In this document: in pieces, positions 46,697 through 55,470 of the stretch
How the letters are laid out: each line of letters starts with the position of its first letter
How positions within the stretch are numbered: the stretch's first letter is position 1
DNA from: Pandoraea thiooxydans
Lineage (GTDB): Bacteria > Pseudomonadota > Gammaproteobacteria > Burkholderiales > Burkholderiaceae
Direction of reading: 5' to 3'
Length of the DNA: 64,000 nucleotides
NCBI RefSeq assembly: GCF_001931675.1
Contig: NZ_CP014839.1
Location: forward strand, 3,534,001-3,598,000
The notes under the pieces: generated by a model
What the model saw: only the letters and a program-made list of their open reading frames with translations
What the model was told of the DNA's origin: nothing
The model's database searches: none
Made by a program: the position numbers and the translations under genes

Positions 46697-47722
46697 ATGC
46701 AGAATGTTACGCTGGTTGGAATCGATCTAGGCAAGCACTCGTTTCACCTTCATGGTCAGGACCGGCACGGCAAGGCCGTGTTTCGCAAGAAGGTGAGCCG
46801 CAAGCAACTGGTCGAGTTTTTCGCTACGTTTCACGCCTGCACGCTGGTCATGGAGGCCTGTGCCGGGGCCCATCACATGGCCCGCCAACTGGCCGGGTTC
46901 GGACACCAGGTCAAGCTTATCTCCCCCCAGTTCGTGCGGCCCTTCGTCAAGAGCAACAAGAACGACTTCGTGGACGCCGAGGCGATCTGCGAGGCGGCGT
47001 CGCGCCCGTCCATGCGGTTCGTCACGCCCAAGACGGAGTCGCAGCAAACCTTGTCGGCCCTGCACCGGGTCCGTGAGTCACTGGTGCGCGATCGCACCAA
47101 AACTATCAACCAGATACACGGCTTCCTACTGGAGTTCGGCATCAGCCTGCCGGTTGGCAACGCTGTCATCACGCGTCTGCCGGCTGTGCTCGCCGAACAT
47201 CGGTTACCGCCGCGCCTGATCGCGATCCTCGAACGCCTGCACGCTCACTTCAAGTACCTCAGTGAGCAGATTGGCGAAATCGACAAGGAGATGGCCCGCC
47301 AACTCGCCGATGACGAGCTCGGCTGCCGCCTGCTGTCGATCCCAGGCGTCGGCCCTATTACAGCCAGTGTGCTTGCCAGCGAGATGGGCGATGGTCAGCA
47401 GTACGGGTCCAGCCGCGATTTCGCTGCGTCGATTGGCTTGGTGCCGCGCCAGTACAGTACTGGCGGCAGGGCCAACCTGCTGGGGATCAGCAAGCGGGGT
47501 GACAAGAATCTCCGGCGCCTGCTAGTCCAGTGTGCCCGCTCCTACATGCAGCGACTCGATCGGCACAGCGGTCGGCTCGCCGACTGGGTCCGCGCCATGC
47601 TGAGGCGACGGCACTCGAACGTGGTGGCCTGCGCGTTGGCGAACAAGCTGGCGCGCACCGCGTGGGCGCTGGCGACTCGTCGCACCACCTTCGATGCGGG
47701 CGCGAGCGCCATGCCTGCCTAA
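46697..47722 (+). CDS. IS110-family transposase (DEDD recombinase)
   Basis: 341 aa from the ATG at 46697 with TGGAGG upstream. The N-terminal RuvC-like DEDD domain starts VTLVGIDLGKHSFHLHGQDRHGKAV (first Asp), with VMEACAGAHHMARQL (Glu) and NKNDFVDAEAICEAASRP (Asp pair). The C-terminal Transposase_20 part has LLSIPGVGPITASVLASEMGDGQQYGSSRDFAASIGLVPRQYSTGGRANLLGISKRGD, with the catalytic serine region. Full length and uninterrupted. Confidence 0.95.
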   Translation: MQNVTLVGIDLGKHSFHLHGQDRHGKAVFRKKVSRKQLVEFFATFHACTLVMEACAGAHHMARQLAGFGHQVKLISPQFVRPFVKSNKNDFVDAEAICEAASRPSMRFVTPKTESQQTLSALHRVRESLVRDRTKTINQIHGFLLEFGISLPVGNAVITRLPAVLAEHRLPPRLIAILERLHAHFKYLSEQIGEIDKEMARQLADDELGCRLLSIPGVGPITASVLASEMGDGQQYGSSRDFAASIGLVPRQYSTGGRANLLGISKRGDKNLRRLLVQCARSYMQRLDRHSGRLADWVRAMLRRRHSNVVACALANKLARTAWALATRRTTFDAGASAMPA

Positions 47723-47799
47723 GTACCCGATTGCACAACACGCTTTACCGAAGTCCACCCACCTGGTTTTGCGACCGCTGAAATTGGATGACGTGAACG

Positions 47800-47910
47800 G
47801 CACACCGGCCTGACGGACAACCTGACATAAAGAACGGCTCTCGAAGCCGCGGGCGTTTTAAGGACCGTCAGGCGCGACTCTCATCGTGGCGCGGGGAGTG
47901 ATCCCCAAAA
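47800..47910 (+). ncRNA. Candidate bridge RNA region of the IS1111-like element
   Basis: The 3' non-coding part of the element folds into ordered hairpins: GCCTGACGG (47808-47816) with CCGTCAGGC (47865-47873), enclosing CGGCT-CTCGA-AGCCG (47835-47849); then GGGGA-GTGA-TCCCC (47893-47906). IS110-family recombinases use a structured bridge RNA, and IS1111-type elements encode it on the right side. Stems are seen; RNA function is inferred and exact ends are unknown. Confidence 0.5.
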
Positions 47911-47968
47911 CGACGCCGGATAGATTTACGCAAGCCAATCACAACGTCAAAAATCAGTGTTGCAAAAA

Positions 47969-47981
47969 TGGGGGTGACCAT
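47969..47981 (-). repeat. Right subterminal inverted repeat of the IS1111-like element
   Basis: TGGGGGTGACCAT, complement of the left repeat at 46635-46647. Confidence 0.9.
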
Positions 47982-48370
47982 AGATTTTTCATTGGCTCGC
48001 GAACATCATGCTGCACTACGGGCAGCCGCGACATATTGCCCCACATCGAGGCATCTCTAAAATAAAAAGATAGAATACCTACCGATCTGTTCGATCGAGT
48101 TTCGACGTTACCGAGTATCCGCTCTGCGTGAAGCTGTCGCGCACAGTGCGCGCCAAGCCCAGCCAGCGCCTCTCCCGCGAACAGACACCAAAAGCCTCAA
48201 TACGGCAGCGGCATCTTTGTCGCTCGCCTTTCGTTGTGCCCCCCAAATATTAGGACCTGTCTTATGACGGCAGCTTCATCATATTTTTTATTCAGGCACG
48301 ATCAAATAACAATTTTGTACTCCAATACGATAGCCGACCACAAGAATGATTGGTCATGGGAAGGCAACGC
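47982..48370 (+). other. Non-coding stretch upstream of the cyd operon
   Basis: 389 bp without a supportable gene. It holds a perfect 7-bp-arm palindrome CGCGCAC-A-GTGCGCG (48138-48152) and AT-rich parts near 48050-48075 and 48270-48320 that could hold promoters. No convincing FNR/Anr box was found. The cydPABX promoter must lie here, or in or before the insertion element. Confidence 0.4.
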
Positions 48371-48649
48371 GTGAAGTCAGAATCCCCACACTCCTTTGCC
48401 AGCGACCCACGCGCCTTTCGTCTGTGGATCGCAAATCCGGGGCAATTTCGGCATTGGCTTCGGCGGCACCCATTCGGCCGGGATATAGCAGTCGTTCTGC
48501 TGGCCAAGGTAGCTTTGCTGGCGGCCATCAAGTTCGCTTTTTTCAATCGCCCCGTCGCGGAACATATGCGCCTGCCGCCGAACGAAGTCGCGCGTGCTCT
48601 GCTTTCCCCACAAATCGCTCAACAAGAAGGTGCTCGCCATGCCCAGTAG
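48371..48649 (+). CDS. cydP: Cytochrome bd oxidase-associated small protein CydP
   Basis: About 92 aa. GTG at 48371 is favoured because GGGAAGG (48358-48364) is 6 nt upstream; ATGs at 48350 and 48356 are in the same frame. One membrane helix sits in RDIAVVLLAKVALLAAIKFAFF, with a basic stretch before it (RHWLRRHPFGRD), the pattern of the putative small subunit CydP found ahead of cydA in betaproteobacteria. It overlaps cydA by 11 bp, so translation is probably coupled. Name rests on topology and position. Confidence 0.75.
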   Translation: MKSESPHSFASDPRAFRLWIANPGQFRHWLRRHPFGRDIAVVLLAKVALLAAIKFAFFNRPVAEHMRLPPNEVARALLSPQIAQQEGARHAQ

Positions 48650-50216
48650 CGAAATCGTCGATCTCTCTCGCCTGCAGTTCGCCATTACGGCGCTTTATCA
48701 CTTTCTGTTTGTCCCCCTGACCTTGGGGCTGTCCTGGCTGCTCGTCATCATGGAGTCGGTTTATGTGATGACCGGCAAGCAGATATACAAGGACATGACC
48801 CAGTTCTGGGGCAAGCTGTTCGGCATCAATTTCGCCATGGGCGTCACGACAGGATTGACGCTGGAGTTTCAGTTCGGCACGAACTGGGCGTACTACTCTC
48901 ACTATGTCGGCGATATTTTCGGCATCCCGCTGGCAGTCGAAGGCCTGATGGCATTCTTCCTTGAATCGACATTCGTTGGCCTGTTCTTCTTCGGCTGGGA
49001 CAAGCTGTCGAGCGTGAAGCACTTGATCGTGACCTTCCTGGTCGCGCTCGGCTCCAACCTCTCGGCGCTGTGGATATTGATCGCGAATGGCTGGATGAAC
49101 AACCCGGTTGGCGCCAAGTTCAACTACGAGACCATGCGTATGGAACTGGTCAGCTTGAGCGAAGTGATCTTCAACCCGGTAGCCCAGGTAAAGTTCGTTC
49201 ATACCGTTGCCGCTGGCTACGTCACTGCAGCCATGTTCGTGCTCGGCGTGTCGGCTTGGTATCTATTGAAAAAACGCGATGTCCAGTTCGCGTTGCGCTC
49301 TTTCGCCGTGGCCGCTGGGTTCGGCCTCGCTTCGACGCTGTCGGTCATCGTGCTTGGCGATGAGTCCGGTTACGCGACCGGTGAAGTGCAGAAAGTCAAA
49401 TTGGCGGTCATCGAATCGGAATGGGAAACCAACCCCGCTCCCGCGCCATTTACGGTATTCGGCATTCCAAACCAAAAGGAAGAGCGTACGGACTATGCAT
49501 TACGCATCCCGTACGCGCTCGGTCTGATGGCCACCCGTTCGCTGGATACGCCAGTTATCGGCATCAAGGATCTGAAACAGGAGCACGTGCAGCGAATCAA
49601 GCGCGGAATGATTGCCTATGCCGCGCTCGAGAAACTCAAAGCCGGCGATAAATCACCGGCCACGAAGGCCATTTTCGAGGCTAACGCTCACGATCTCGGG
49701 TATGCGCTGCTCTTGAAGAAATACACGCCCACCGTCGTCGATGCCACGCCGGAACAGATACGGCAAGCGGCAGACGACTCGATTCCACGTGTCGCGCCTG
49801 TCTTCTGGTCGTTCCGCTTCATGGTCGGGCTGGGATTCACGTTCCTGCTGACATTCATACTGGCCTTCTGGTATTGCGCGCGCCGGAAACTGACGTCCAA
49901 CGGCAAACGCTGGTTCCTGCGCTGGGCCGTGATCGCCATCCCGCTTCCCTGGATCGCTGCGGAATTGGGTTGGATCGTTGCCGAGTATGGCCGGCAGCCC
50001 TGGACCATCGCGGGCATCCTGCCGACCCATTTGTCGGCGTCGACGCTTCAGCCGGGCGACCTGTATTTCAGCCTGGCCGGCTTCATCTTCTTCTACACGT
50101 TGCTGTTCGTCATCGAGATGTTCCTGATGATCAAATACATTCGCATCGGCCCATCGTCGCTCCATAGCGGGCGTTACCACCATGAACAGACGCCGCAATC
50201 CGTCACGTCCAATTAA
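48639..50216 (+). CDS. cydA: Cytochrome bd ubiquinol oxidase subunit I
   Basis: 525 aa from the ATG at 48639 (GAAGG upstream). It oxidises quinol and reduces oxygen without pumping protons, with high oxygen affinity. The heme b595 ligand His is in TALYHFLFVPLTLGLSWLLV near residue 21, the GWIVAEYGRQPW motif is near 445 and a long periplasmic Q-loop lies about 250-390 (length close to E. coli CydA, so the L subfamily). Nine helices are expected. It precedes cydB by 12 bp. Confidence 0.97.
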   Translation: MPSSEIVDLSRLQFAITALYHFLFVPLTLGLSWLLVIMESVYVMTGKQIYKDMTQFWGKLFGINFAMGVTTGLTLEFQFGTNWAYYSHYVGDIFGIPLAVEGLMAFFLESTFVGLFFFGWDKLSSVKHLIVTFLVALGSNLSALWILIANGWMNNPVGAKFNYETMRMELVSLSEVIFNPVAQVKFVHTVAAGYVTAAMFVLGVSAWYLLKKRDVQFALRSFAVAAGFGLASTLSVIVLGDESGYATGEVQKVKLAVIESEWETNPAPAPFTVFGIPNQKEERTDYALRIPYALGLMATRSLDTPVIGIKDLKQEHVQRIKRGMIAYAALEKLKAGDKSPATKAIFEANAHDLGYALLLKKYTPTVVDATPEQIRQAADDSIPRVAPVFWSFRFMVGLGFTFLLTFILAFWYCARRKLTSNGKRWFLRWAVIAIPLPWIAAELGWIVAEYGRQPWTIAGILPTHLSASTLQPGDLYFSLAGFIFFYTLLFVIEMFLMIKYIRIGPSSLHSGRYHHEQTPQSVTSN

Positions 50217-50228
50217 CGGGAGCTAGTC

Positions 50229-51371
50229 ATGTTGGATTACACAACACTTAAATTGATCTGGTGGGTGCTGATCGGCGTGCTGCTGATCGGCTTTGCGTTG
50301 ACCGACGGTTTCGACATGGGTGTCGGCGCGCTACTGCCGTTTCTCGGCAAGACTGATAGCGAAAGACGCATCATCATCAACACGGTCGGACCAACCTGGG
50401 AGGGCAACCAGGTCTGGTTCGTTACCGCCGGCGGCGCCATATTCGCCGCCTGGCCGCTGGTGTACGCCAGCGCGTTTTCTGGGCTCTATGTCGCGTTGCT
50501 GCTGGTGCTCTTTGCTCTCTTTTTCCGGCCGGTCGGCTTCGATTACCGCAGCAAGCTGGACAACCCGCAGTGGCGAAGCGCCTGGGACTGGGCGCTGTTT
50601 GCCGGCAGTACCGTGCCCGCACTCGTGTTCGGAGTCGCCTTCGGCAATCTGCTGCAGGGCGTCCCGTTCTTTTTCGACCGGGATCTGCGCGTGACGTACA
50701 CAGGCTCCTTCTGGGCGCTTTTGAATCCGTTCGCACTGCTGTGCGGGCTGATCAGCCTGCTCATGCTTGTCTCGCACGGCGCGGCATTTCTGAGAACCAA
50801 GACGGATGGTGCGGTCGCTGCCAGGGCGTCACGAATTCTTCGGATCACGTCGCTGCTCACCGTGTCGCTATTTCTGGTCGCGGGCGTCTTCGTCGCGAAA
50901 ATCATCCCGGGTTACTACCTCCTGACGGATTCGACAGTGACCGACGGCCCCGCTAACCCGCTGTTGAAATCGGTATTTAGCGCTCCCGGGCTGTGGCTGA
51001 GCAACTACTCGCAATATCCATGGATGATCATCGCGCCGCTGCTCGGATGTGTCGGCGCCCTGCTCGCCGCGTTGCTGGCGAATTCCCGGCTGCAAAAATC
51101 CGGATTCATGGCAACCGGCTTGATGATTATCGGCATCATCCTGACTGCGGGCTGCTCGATGTTTCCGTTCGTCATGCCCTCGTCGAGCTCGCCGCAAAGC
51201 AGCCTGACGCTATGGGATGCCGCGTCCAGCAAATTGACGCTCGAAATCATGCTGCTCACCGTGATCGTATTCCTGCCTGTCGTGCTGCTGTATACCGGCT
51301 GGGTCTATCGCGTGATCCGCGGCCGTGTCACGGCCGAAACGATCGAGCAGAACAAACATTCGATGTATTAA
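50229..51371 (+). CDS. cydB: Cytochrome bd ubiquinol oxidase subunit II
   Basis: 380 aa, about eight to nine membrane helices. [62 protein letters not shown] at the N-terminus is highly conserved. It forms the heterodimer core with CydA. CydX follows after 10 bp. Confidence 0.97.
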   Translation: MLDYTTLKLIWWVLIGVLLIGFALTDGFDMGVGALLPFLGKTDSERRIIINTVGPTWEGNQVWFVTAGGAIFAAWPLVYASAFSGLYVALLLVLFALFFRPVGFDYRSKLDNPQWRSAWDWALFAGSTVPALVFGVAFGNLLQGVPFFFDRDLRVTYTGSFWALLNPFALLCGLISLLMLVSHGAAFLRTKTDGAVAARASRILRITSLLTVSLFLVAGVFVAKIIPGYYLLTDSTVTDGPANPLLKSVFSAPGLWLSNYSQYPWMIIAPLLGCVGALLAALLANSRLQKSGFMATGLMIIGIILTAGCSMFPFVMPSSSSPQSSLTLWDAASSKLTLEIMLLTVIVFLPVVLLYTGWVYRVIRGRVTAETIEQNKHSMY

Positions 51372-51381
51372 GGAGTCGGCA

Positions 51382-51504
51382 ATGTGGTATTTCACCTGGA
51401 TTTTGGGCGTCGGTGTCGCCCTGGCCTTTGGCATCATCAATGTCATGTGGCTGGAGGCCCATGAAGACTTTGAGCGCCGCGAGCAGGACGGCAACGCAAG
51501 CTGA
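51382..51504 (+). CDS. cydX: Cytochrome bd oxidase small subunit CydX
   Basis: A 40-aa single-helix protein starting MWYFTWILGVGVALAFGI and ending in a charged tail (EAHEDFERREQ). The MWYFTWILG start and Glu near residue 25 match CydX/YbgT. AGGAG lies just ahead. It stabilises the bd oxidase hemes. It is easily missed because of its size. Confidence 0.95.
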   Translation: MWYFTWILGVGVALAFGIINVMWLEAHEDFERREQDGNAS

Positions 51505-51510
51505 ATGCCC

Positions 51511-51545
51511 AAAAACAAACCGGCGCACCCTGCTTGGCGCGCCGG
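51511..51545 (-). terminator. Terminator between convergent cydX and ctaB
   Basis: CCGGCGC (51520-51526) and GCGCCGG (51539-51545) form a 7-bp stem with a 12-nt loop. Read on the minus strand it is followed by TTTGTTTTT, so it ends the ctaA-ctaB transcript well. For the cyd transcript the following bases (CTTCTTGC) are poor. Confidence 0.7.
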
Positions 51546-51566
51546 CTTCTTGCATCTGCTTCGGGC

Positions 51567-52472
51567 TCAGACGTGGGCGAAGATACGTATGTAATGATCG
51601 ATCAGGAGCGCGGCAAAAATCAGGGAGAGATAGACAATCGAGTACCTGAAAGTTTTGCGCGCCAATTGATCCGAGTAAGCGCGCCAAAGCTTCCAGGCGT
51701 AAGCCAGGAAAATCCCGCCGAGAATCACTGCTCCGGTCAAATACGTGAGTCCGTTCATGCCGTACGCATAGGGCATCAGCGACACGGCGAACAGCACGAT
51801 GGTGTAGAGCAAGATATGCAGGCGGGTGAATCGCTCGCCGTGTGTCACCGGCAACATCGGCAGACCCGATTTAACGTAGTCTTGACGCCGGTACAAAGCC
51901 AACGCCCAAAAATGCGGTGGCGTCCACACAAAGATAATCAGAACCAGCATCCAGGCTTCCGGTGGTACCGAGCCCGTGACGGCCGCCCAACCGAGAGCCG
52001 GGGGCATGGCGCCAGCAGCGCCTCCAATAACGATATTCTGCGGCGTCGCCGGTTTGAGAACGATCGTATAGATGATCGCGTAACCGACGAACGTGGCGAA
52101 GGTCAGCCACATCGTCAGTGCATTGGCAAAGGTATCGAGTACCCACATGCCCGTGCCGCCGAGCACAGCCGAGAAGACGATGATCTGCAGCGGGGTGATT
52201 TCCCCGCGTGCCGAGGGGCGCCAGGCCGTGCGACGCATCAGCGCATCGACTTTCTGCTCGACCAGGCAATTGATGGCGAACGCGGCGCCCGCGAGCAGCC
52301 AAATACCAATCGTGCCGCCGATCAGCACTTGCCACGGCACCATCCCGCGCGTCGACAGAAACATGCCGATGACGGCGCAAAACACCGCCAACTGCGTGAC
52401 GCGAGGTTTGGTAAGCGACCAATACTGTGCGAAGCGATTGGCCGGGAGTGAGGGGGCAGTGGTACTTTCCAT
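51567..52472 (-). CDS. ctaB: Protoheme IX farnesyltransferase
   Basis: 301 aa, a UbiA-family membrane enzyme making heme O from heme [25 protein letters not shown] begins helix 1; the prenyl-diphosphate site is [16 protein letters not shown] and the second conserved loop is [24 protein letters not shown]. It is last in the surf1-sco-ctaA-ctaB row. Confidence 0.96.
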   Translation of the reverse strand: MESTTAPSLPANRFAQYWSLTKPRVTQLAVFCAVIGMFLSTRGMVPWQVLIGGTIGIWLLAGAAFAINCLVEQKVDALMRRTAWRPSARGEITPLQIIVFSAVLGGTGMWVLDTFANALTMWLTFATFVGYAIIYTIVLKPATPQNIVIGGAAGAMPPALGWAAVTGSVPPEAWMLVLIIFVWTPPHFWALALYRRQDYVKSGLPMLPVTHGERFTRLHILLYTIVLFAVSLMPYAYGMNGLTYLTGAVILGGIFLAYAWKLWRAYSDQLARKTFRYSIVYLSLIFAALLIDHYIRIFAHV

Positions 52473-52490
52473 GGCGCGTGTTGTCGTGCG

Positions 52491-53621
52491 CTACACCGAG
52501 CGGGAGCCTGCGTTGCCAAGCGAGTCAGCCTGGGGCGAGTGCTGGCGTGTCTGAGCACGTGCCAAACGCCCGGCCGTAACGATGTGATAGTTTAACATAA
52601 CAAGCAATAACAGCATGAAGGCCGCGCCGCCCGTGTGAGCCACGGCGATAGGCAGCGGCCATTTAAGTAAAATATTCCCCAATCCAGTAAGCAATTGCGC
52701 CAGCAGCATCAGCAAGAGCAGCGTAGCTGTCTTTCTCAGGGCGGTCACGCGACGCAATCGAACGCCGAGCCAGGTCAAATACGGAATGACGACGAAGGCG
52801 AAGGTGCGGTGCACCCAGTGAATCGCCACCAATGCATCCATCGGAATAATTTCCCCGCCGGCCGTGCGCCCAAGTGCGCGCCATAACTTAAAGCCATGGG
52901 CGAAATCCATGGGAGGGATCCAATCACCGCGACATTTCGGGAAATGGGTACATGCCAGCACTGCGTAATTCGTGCTGACCCATCCACCGAGCGCAATCTG
53001 CATCGCCAGCAACACCAAGCCACCGAGCGCGAACCAACGCCATCGCAGCAACGTCCCGTCTGGCACAACGATCTCCTGACGCGAGGCCAGCCAGGTCAGC
53101 ACGCCCAATAACGTGAGCGCCAACAGCAGGTGCGTGGTGACGATGATGGGCTGCAATTTCATCGTCACCGTCCAGGCGCCGAAGGCCCCCTGCAAACAGA
53201 CCAGAAGAAAAGCGCCCGTTGGCAGCCACGGCGACTGCTTGAGTTCCTTGCGCTTTACCCAGGCCAGCACCATCAAGGTAATGATGAGAACGCCAATGGC
53301 CATCGCAAAATAGCGATGGATCATTTCGATCCATGCTTTCGTGAAAGTGACCGGTCCGGTGGGCAGGGCCGTTTCGGCTGCACGAATCTCACTGTGTGCA
53401 AGAAATGGCGTAGCTGTGGCGTAACAACCCGGCCAGTCCGGGCATCCCAGCCCGGAGTCCGTCAAGCGGGTGAAACTGCCGAACATGATCAGGTCGAAGG
53501 TGAAAAACACTGCTACCCACGCCAATTTGCGAAATTTGTTGCGATTCCCTTTAGTCTTGACGTAAAGCAGCGGGATCAGCGCGATAGACAGGCCGATCAG
53601 CCCCAATTGAAGGACATACAT
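52491..53621 (-). CDS. ctaA: Heme A synthase
   Basis: 376 aa, COX15/CtaA family, converting heme O to heme A. GSFTRLTDSGLGCPDWPGCY has the conserved cysteine pair; heme-ligand histidines are in MIHRYFAMAIG, TTHLLLALT, IHWVHRTFAF and VAHTGGAAFM. About eight helices. It lies 18 bp before ctaB. Confidence 0.96.
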   Translation of the reverse strand: MYVLQLGLIGLSIALIPLLYVKTKGNRNKFRKLAWVAVFFTFDLIMFGSFTRLTDSGLGCPDWPGCYATATPFLAHSEIRAAETALPTGPVTFTKAWIEMIHRYFAMAIGVLIITLMVLAWVKRKELKQSPWLPTGAFLLVCLQGAFGAWTVTMKLQPIIVTTHLLLALTLLGVLTWLASRQEIVVPDGTLLRWRWFALGGLVLLAMQIALGGWVSTNYAVLACTHFPKCRGDWIPPMDFAHGFKLWRALGRTAGGEIIPMDALVAIHWVHRTFAFVVIPYLTWLGVRLRRVTALRKTATLLLLMLLAQLLTGLGNILLKWPLPIAVAHTGGAAFMLLLLVMLNYHIVTAGRLARAQTRQHSPQADSLGNAGSRSV

Positions 53622-53694
53622 ACCGAATAATTTCCGATTACCGGCAACACAACGCCGGGCTACTTGCCAATCGGCAAAACTCGCGCCGGCAATG

Positions 53695-54342
53695 TCAGCC
53701 GACGCTCGACCATTTAAGCAGTTTCACCAGATCCTGATTGATTTTTACCGGATCCGGATTCTTGGGAAATATCATCATCAGGTGACCGACCGGATCCACC
53801 AGATAGATATGATCACGCAGACTGGTGTCGGCAGACGCCGGCAACCATGCCCGCAATGCAGCCGGATCGGCCCGTAGCATACGTGTCTGGGCATAGGCGG
53901 TGCGGATTTTCGGCTGAATTGGCGCATCGTCGGTTACCAGCCAGACGGGGAGAACGCGAGCGCGCTGCTCACCTTGCAGCGTCCGAATCTGGCGCATGTA
54001 ATAAAGTTTCGTCACACACGCCTTGTCGCATGTACCGCTGTCAGCGCTTACCATTAGCCACTTGCCCTTGAACGCGGCCAGTGCGATTGGCCTGCCCGCT
54101 TCATCAAGCACCTGGAGATCCGCGGGAATCGGGCGCTGCGGTGCAATCAACTCACCATAGTTGGTCTGGCCGCCGTGCGGCTTGACGACAAAATAAGCGA
54201 AAAATGCAGCCACGATCGGCGCCGCGCACACGACAAATATCGCGATGATCGTCAGCCGGGCGCGGCATCGCCTCCGCGCCGCCGAAATCCGGGCGGTCGA
54301 GTGCATGGTCAATTCGGTTTCACCGGAGTCCGATGCCTTCAT
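53695..54342 (-). CDS. SCO1/SenC-like cytochrome oxidase assembly protein
   Basis: 215 aa (203 aa from the alternative ATG at 54306). One membrane anchor (IIAIFVVCAAPIVAAFFAYFVV) and a thioredoxin-like domain with a CxxxC copper/redox motif in GTCDKACVTKLYYMRQI. The distal SCO histidine is not in its usual spacing (DHIYLVDPVG), so copper binding is uncertain. It stands between surf1 and ctaA. Confidence 0.8.
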   Translation of the reverse strand: MKASDSGETELTMHSTARISAARRRCRARLTIIAIFVVCAAPIVAAFFAYFVVKPHGGQTNYGELIAPQRPIPADLQVLDEAGRPIALAAFKGKWLMVSADSGTCDKACVTKLYYMRQIRTLQGEQRARVLPVWLVTDDAPIQPKIRTAYAQTRMLRADPAALRAWLPASADTSLRDHIYLVDPVGHLMMIFPKNPDPVKINQDLVKLLKWSSVG

Positions 54343-54348
54343 ATGGGG

Positions 54349-55110
54349 TCACTCATTGGGGGTTTTCTCTGCCGACCGGATCACGGCTCGTCCGCGCTTG
54401 TATGCCATGCGCAAGCTCATCAGCAACAGCACCAGCGCCAAGCCGAACCATTGCGCGGCATAGCCATAATTGCGCGCCACGTCCATCGTCGGCTTTGGCC
54501 AATCCCGTATCAGGTGGTCGTTCAACGGACTGGTCTGCATGATAACAAACGGCTGCAATGTCAGCCCCGTCTCTTTCTCATAAGCGGCCACGTCAAGGTT
54601 CTGCCGAATCGCTGCGCCCGGCGGGGAGCCATTGCCGAGCTCGAACGCCCGGCTGGGATTGGCCCTGGCGATGCCTTCGACCTCGACCAGACCCACCGGG
54701 GTGGGATAGGGCATGATCGCGGTGCGATCCCGTAAATCGCGCGGCAGCCAGCCACGATTGACCAGCACATAGCGCGGAGCGCCCGAGCCATCTATCTCCA
54801 GCGGCATCACCACGTAAAATCCGGGCAGGCCGTTATGCGGCCGGTTATCCAAATATACGGCGCGCTCCGGCAGGAACCGTCCGACCACCCTGACGCGGTG
54901 ATACGCCACAGCCGACAGGCTCAACGGCGCCCGCCCGACCTGAATGGGCGCGGCATCCGCCCACTGGTCGATCCGCGCCTGGCGCGCCAGCCTCTCGTGC
55001 GCCCGCTGCAATTGCCACACGCCCAACCCGCAGGTCAGCGCGATGCCCAAAAACACCGCCATGGCCGATCGCGGCCGGCATCCCCGCCATATAGTTCTAA
55101 ACACGCTCAC
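54349..55110 (-). CDS. SURF1-family cytochrome oxidase assembly protein
   Basis: 253 aa with two helices, one at each end. LTCGLGVWQLQRAHERLARQARID holds the GxWQxxR-type motif; YVLVNRGWLPRD and the C-terminal MDVARNYGYAAQWFGLALVLLLM are standard. SURF1 assists heme A insertion in CtaD. It ends 6 bp before the SCO-like gene. Confidence 0.93.
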   Translation of the reverse strand: MSVFRTIWRGCRPRSAMAVFLGIALTCGLGVWQLQRAHERLARQARIDQWADAAPIQVGRAPLSLSAVAYHRVRVVGRFLPERAVYLDNRPHNGLPGFYVVMPLEIDGSGAPRYVLVNRGWLPRDLRDRTAIMPYPTPVGLVEVEGIARANPSRAFELGNGSPPGAAIRQNLDVAAYEKETGLTLQPFVIMQTSPLNDHLIRDWPKPTMDVARNYGYAAQWFGLALVLLLMSLRMAYKRGRAVIRSAEKTPNE

Positions 55111-55180
55111 CTCGTCGATCCGTCATTCCATCCCCGTGCGATGGTGCGATAATGCAATCTCAAGCGCTCTCTGACAGATC

Positions 55181-55384
55181 ATGCGTATTATTGTTGCCAT
55201 TGCATTTGTCCTGATTCTCGGAAGCCTGGCTTCCGCGCTGGTCTTCATGATGAAGGACAAGGGAACGACCAACCGCGCGGTTCATTCGCTGATGTTCCGG
55301 GTCGGCTTTTCGATCAGTCTGTTCCTGTTCATTTTATTCGCCAACTGGATGGGCTGGATTCACAGCACCGGCATCCGCTACTGA
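55181..55384 (+). CDS. Twin transmembrane protein (DUF2909)
   Basis: 67 aa: two helices (IVAIAFVLILGSLASALVFMM and SISLFLFILFANWMGWI) around a short basic loop. It is read opposite to the cta genes, diverging from surf1, and is a regular resident of betaproteobacterial cta clusters. Function unknown. Confidence 0.85.
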   Translation: MRIIVAIAFVLILGSLASALVFMMKDKGTTNRAVHSLMFRVGFSISLFLFILFANWMGWIHSTGIRY

Positions 55385-55427
55385 GCTCTTGCCGGGTTCA
55401 TCACCGGAGCCAGCGAACCCACCAAAG

Positions 55428-55457
55428 AAAAACGCCGCCGAATCTGGCGGCGTTTTT
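55428..55457. terminator. Bidirectional terminator between DUF2909 gene and ctaE
   Basis: ACGCCGCC (55432-55439), loop GAATCT, GGCGGCGT (55446-55453), flanked by an A run before and TTTTT after. It serves both the DUF2909 gene and the ctaC-ctaE transcript. Confidence 0.9.
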
Positions 55458-55470
55458 GCAATGGCAGGCG

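Larger units (their letters stand above)
46635..47981 (+). mobile_element. IS110-family element, IS1111 subgroup
   Basis: The element spans at least the two 13-bp perfect inverted repeats (46635-46647 and 47969-47981), about 1.35 kb, with one transposase gene. IS1111-subgroup members have subterminal inverted repeats, so the true tips lie a few bases outside. The long non-coding part is on the 3' side (about 260 bp), as is usual in this subgroup. No target duplication is evident, which fits the family. All parts look intact. Confidence 0.85.

Noticed and set aside
48290-48310. Possible FNR/Anr box ahead of cydP (TTCAG-N5-ATCAA)
   Set aside because: The spacer is 5 instead of 4 and the left half-site is off-consensus, so it does not meet the TTGAT-N4-ATCAA pattern.
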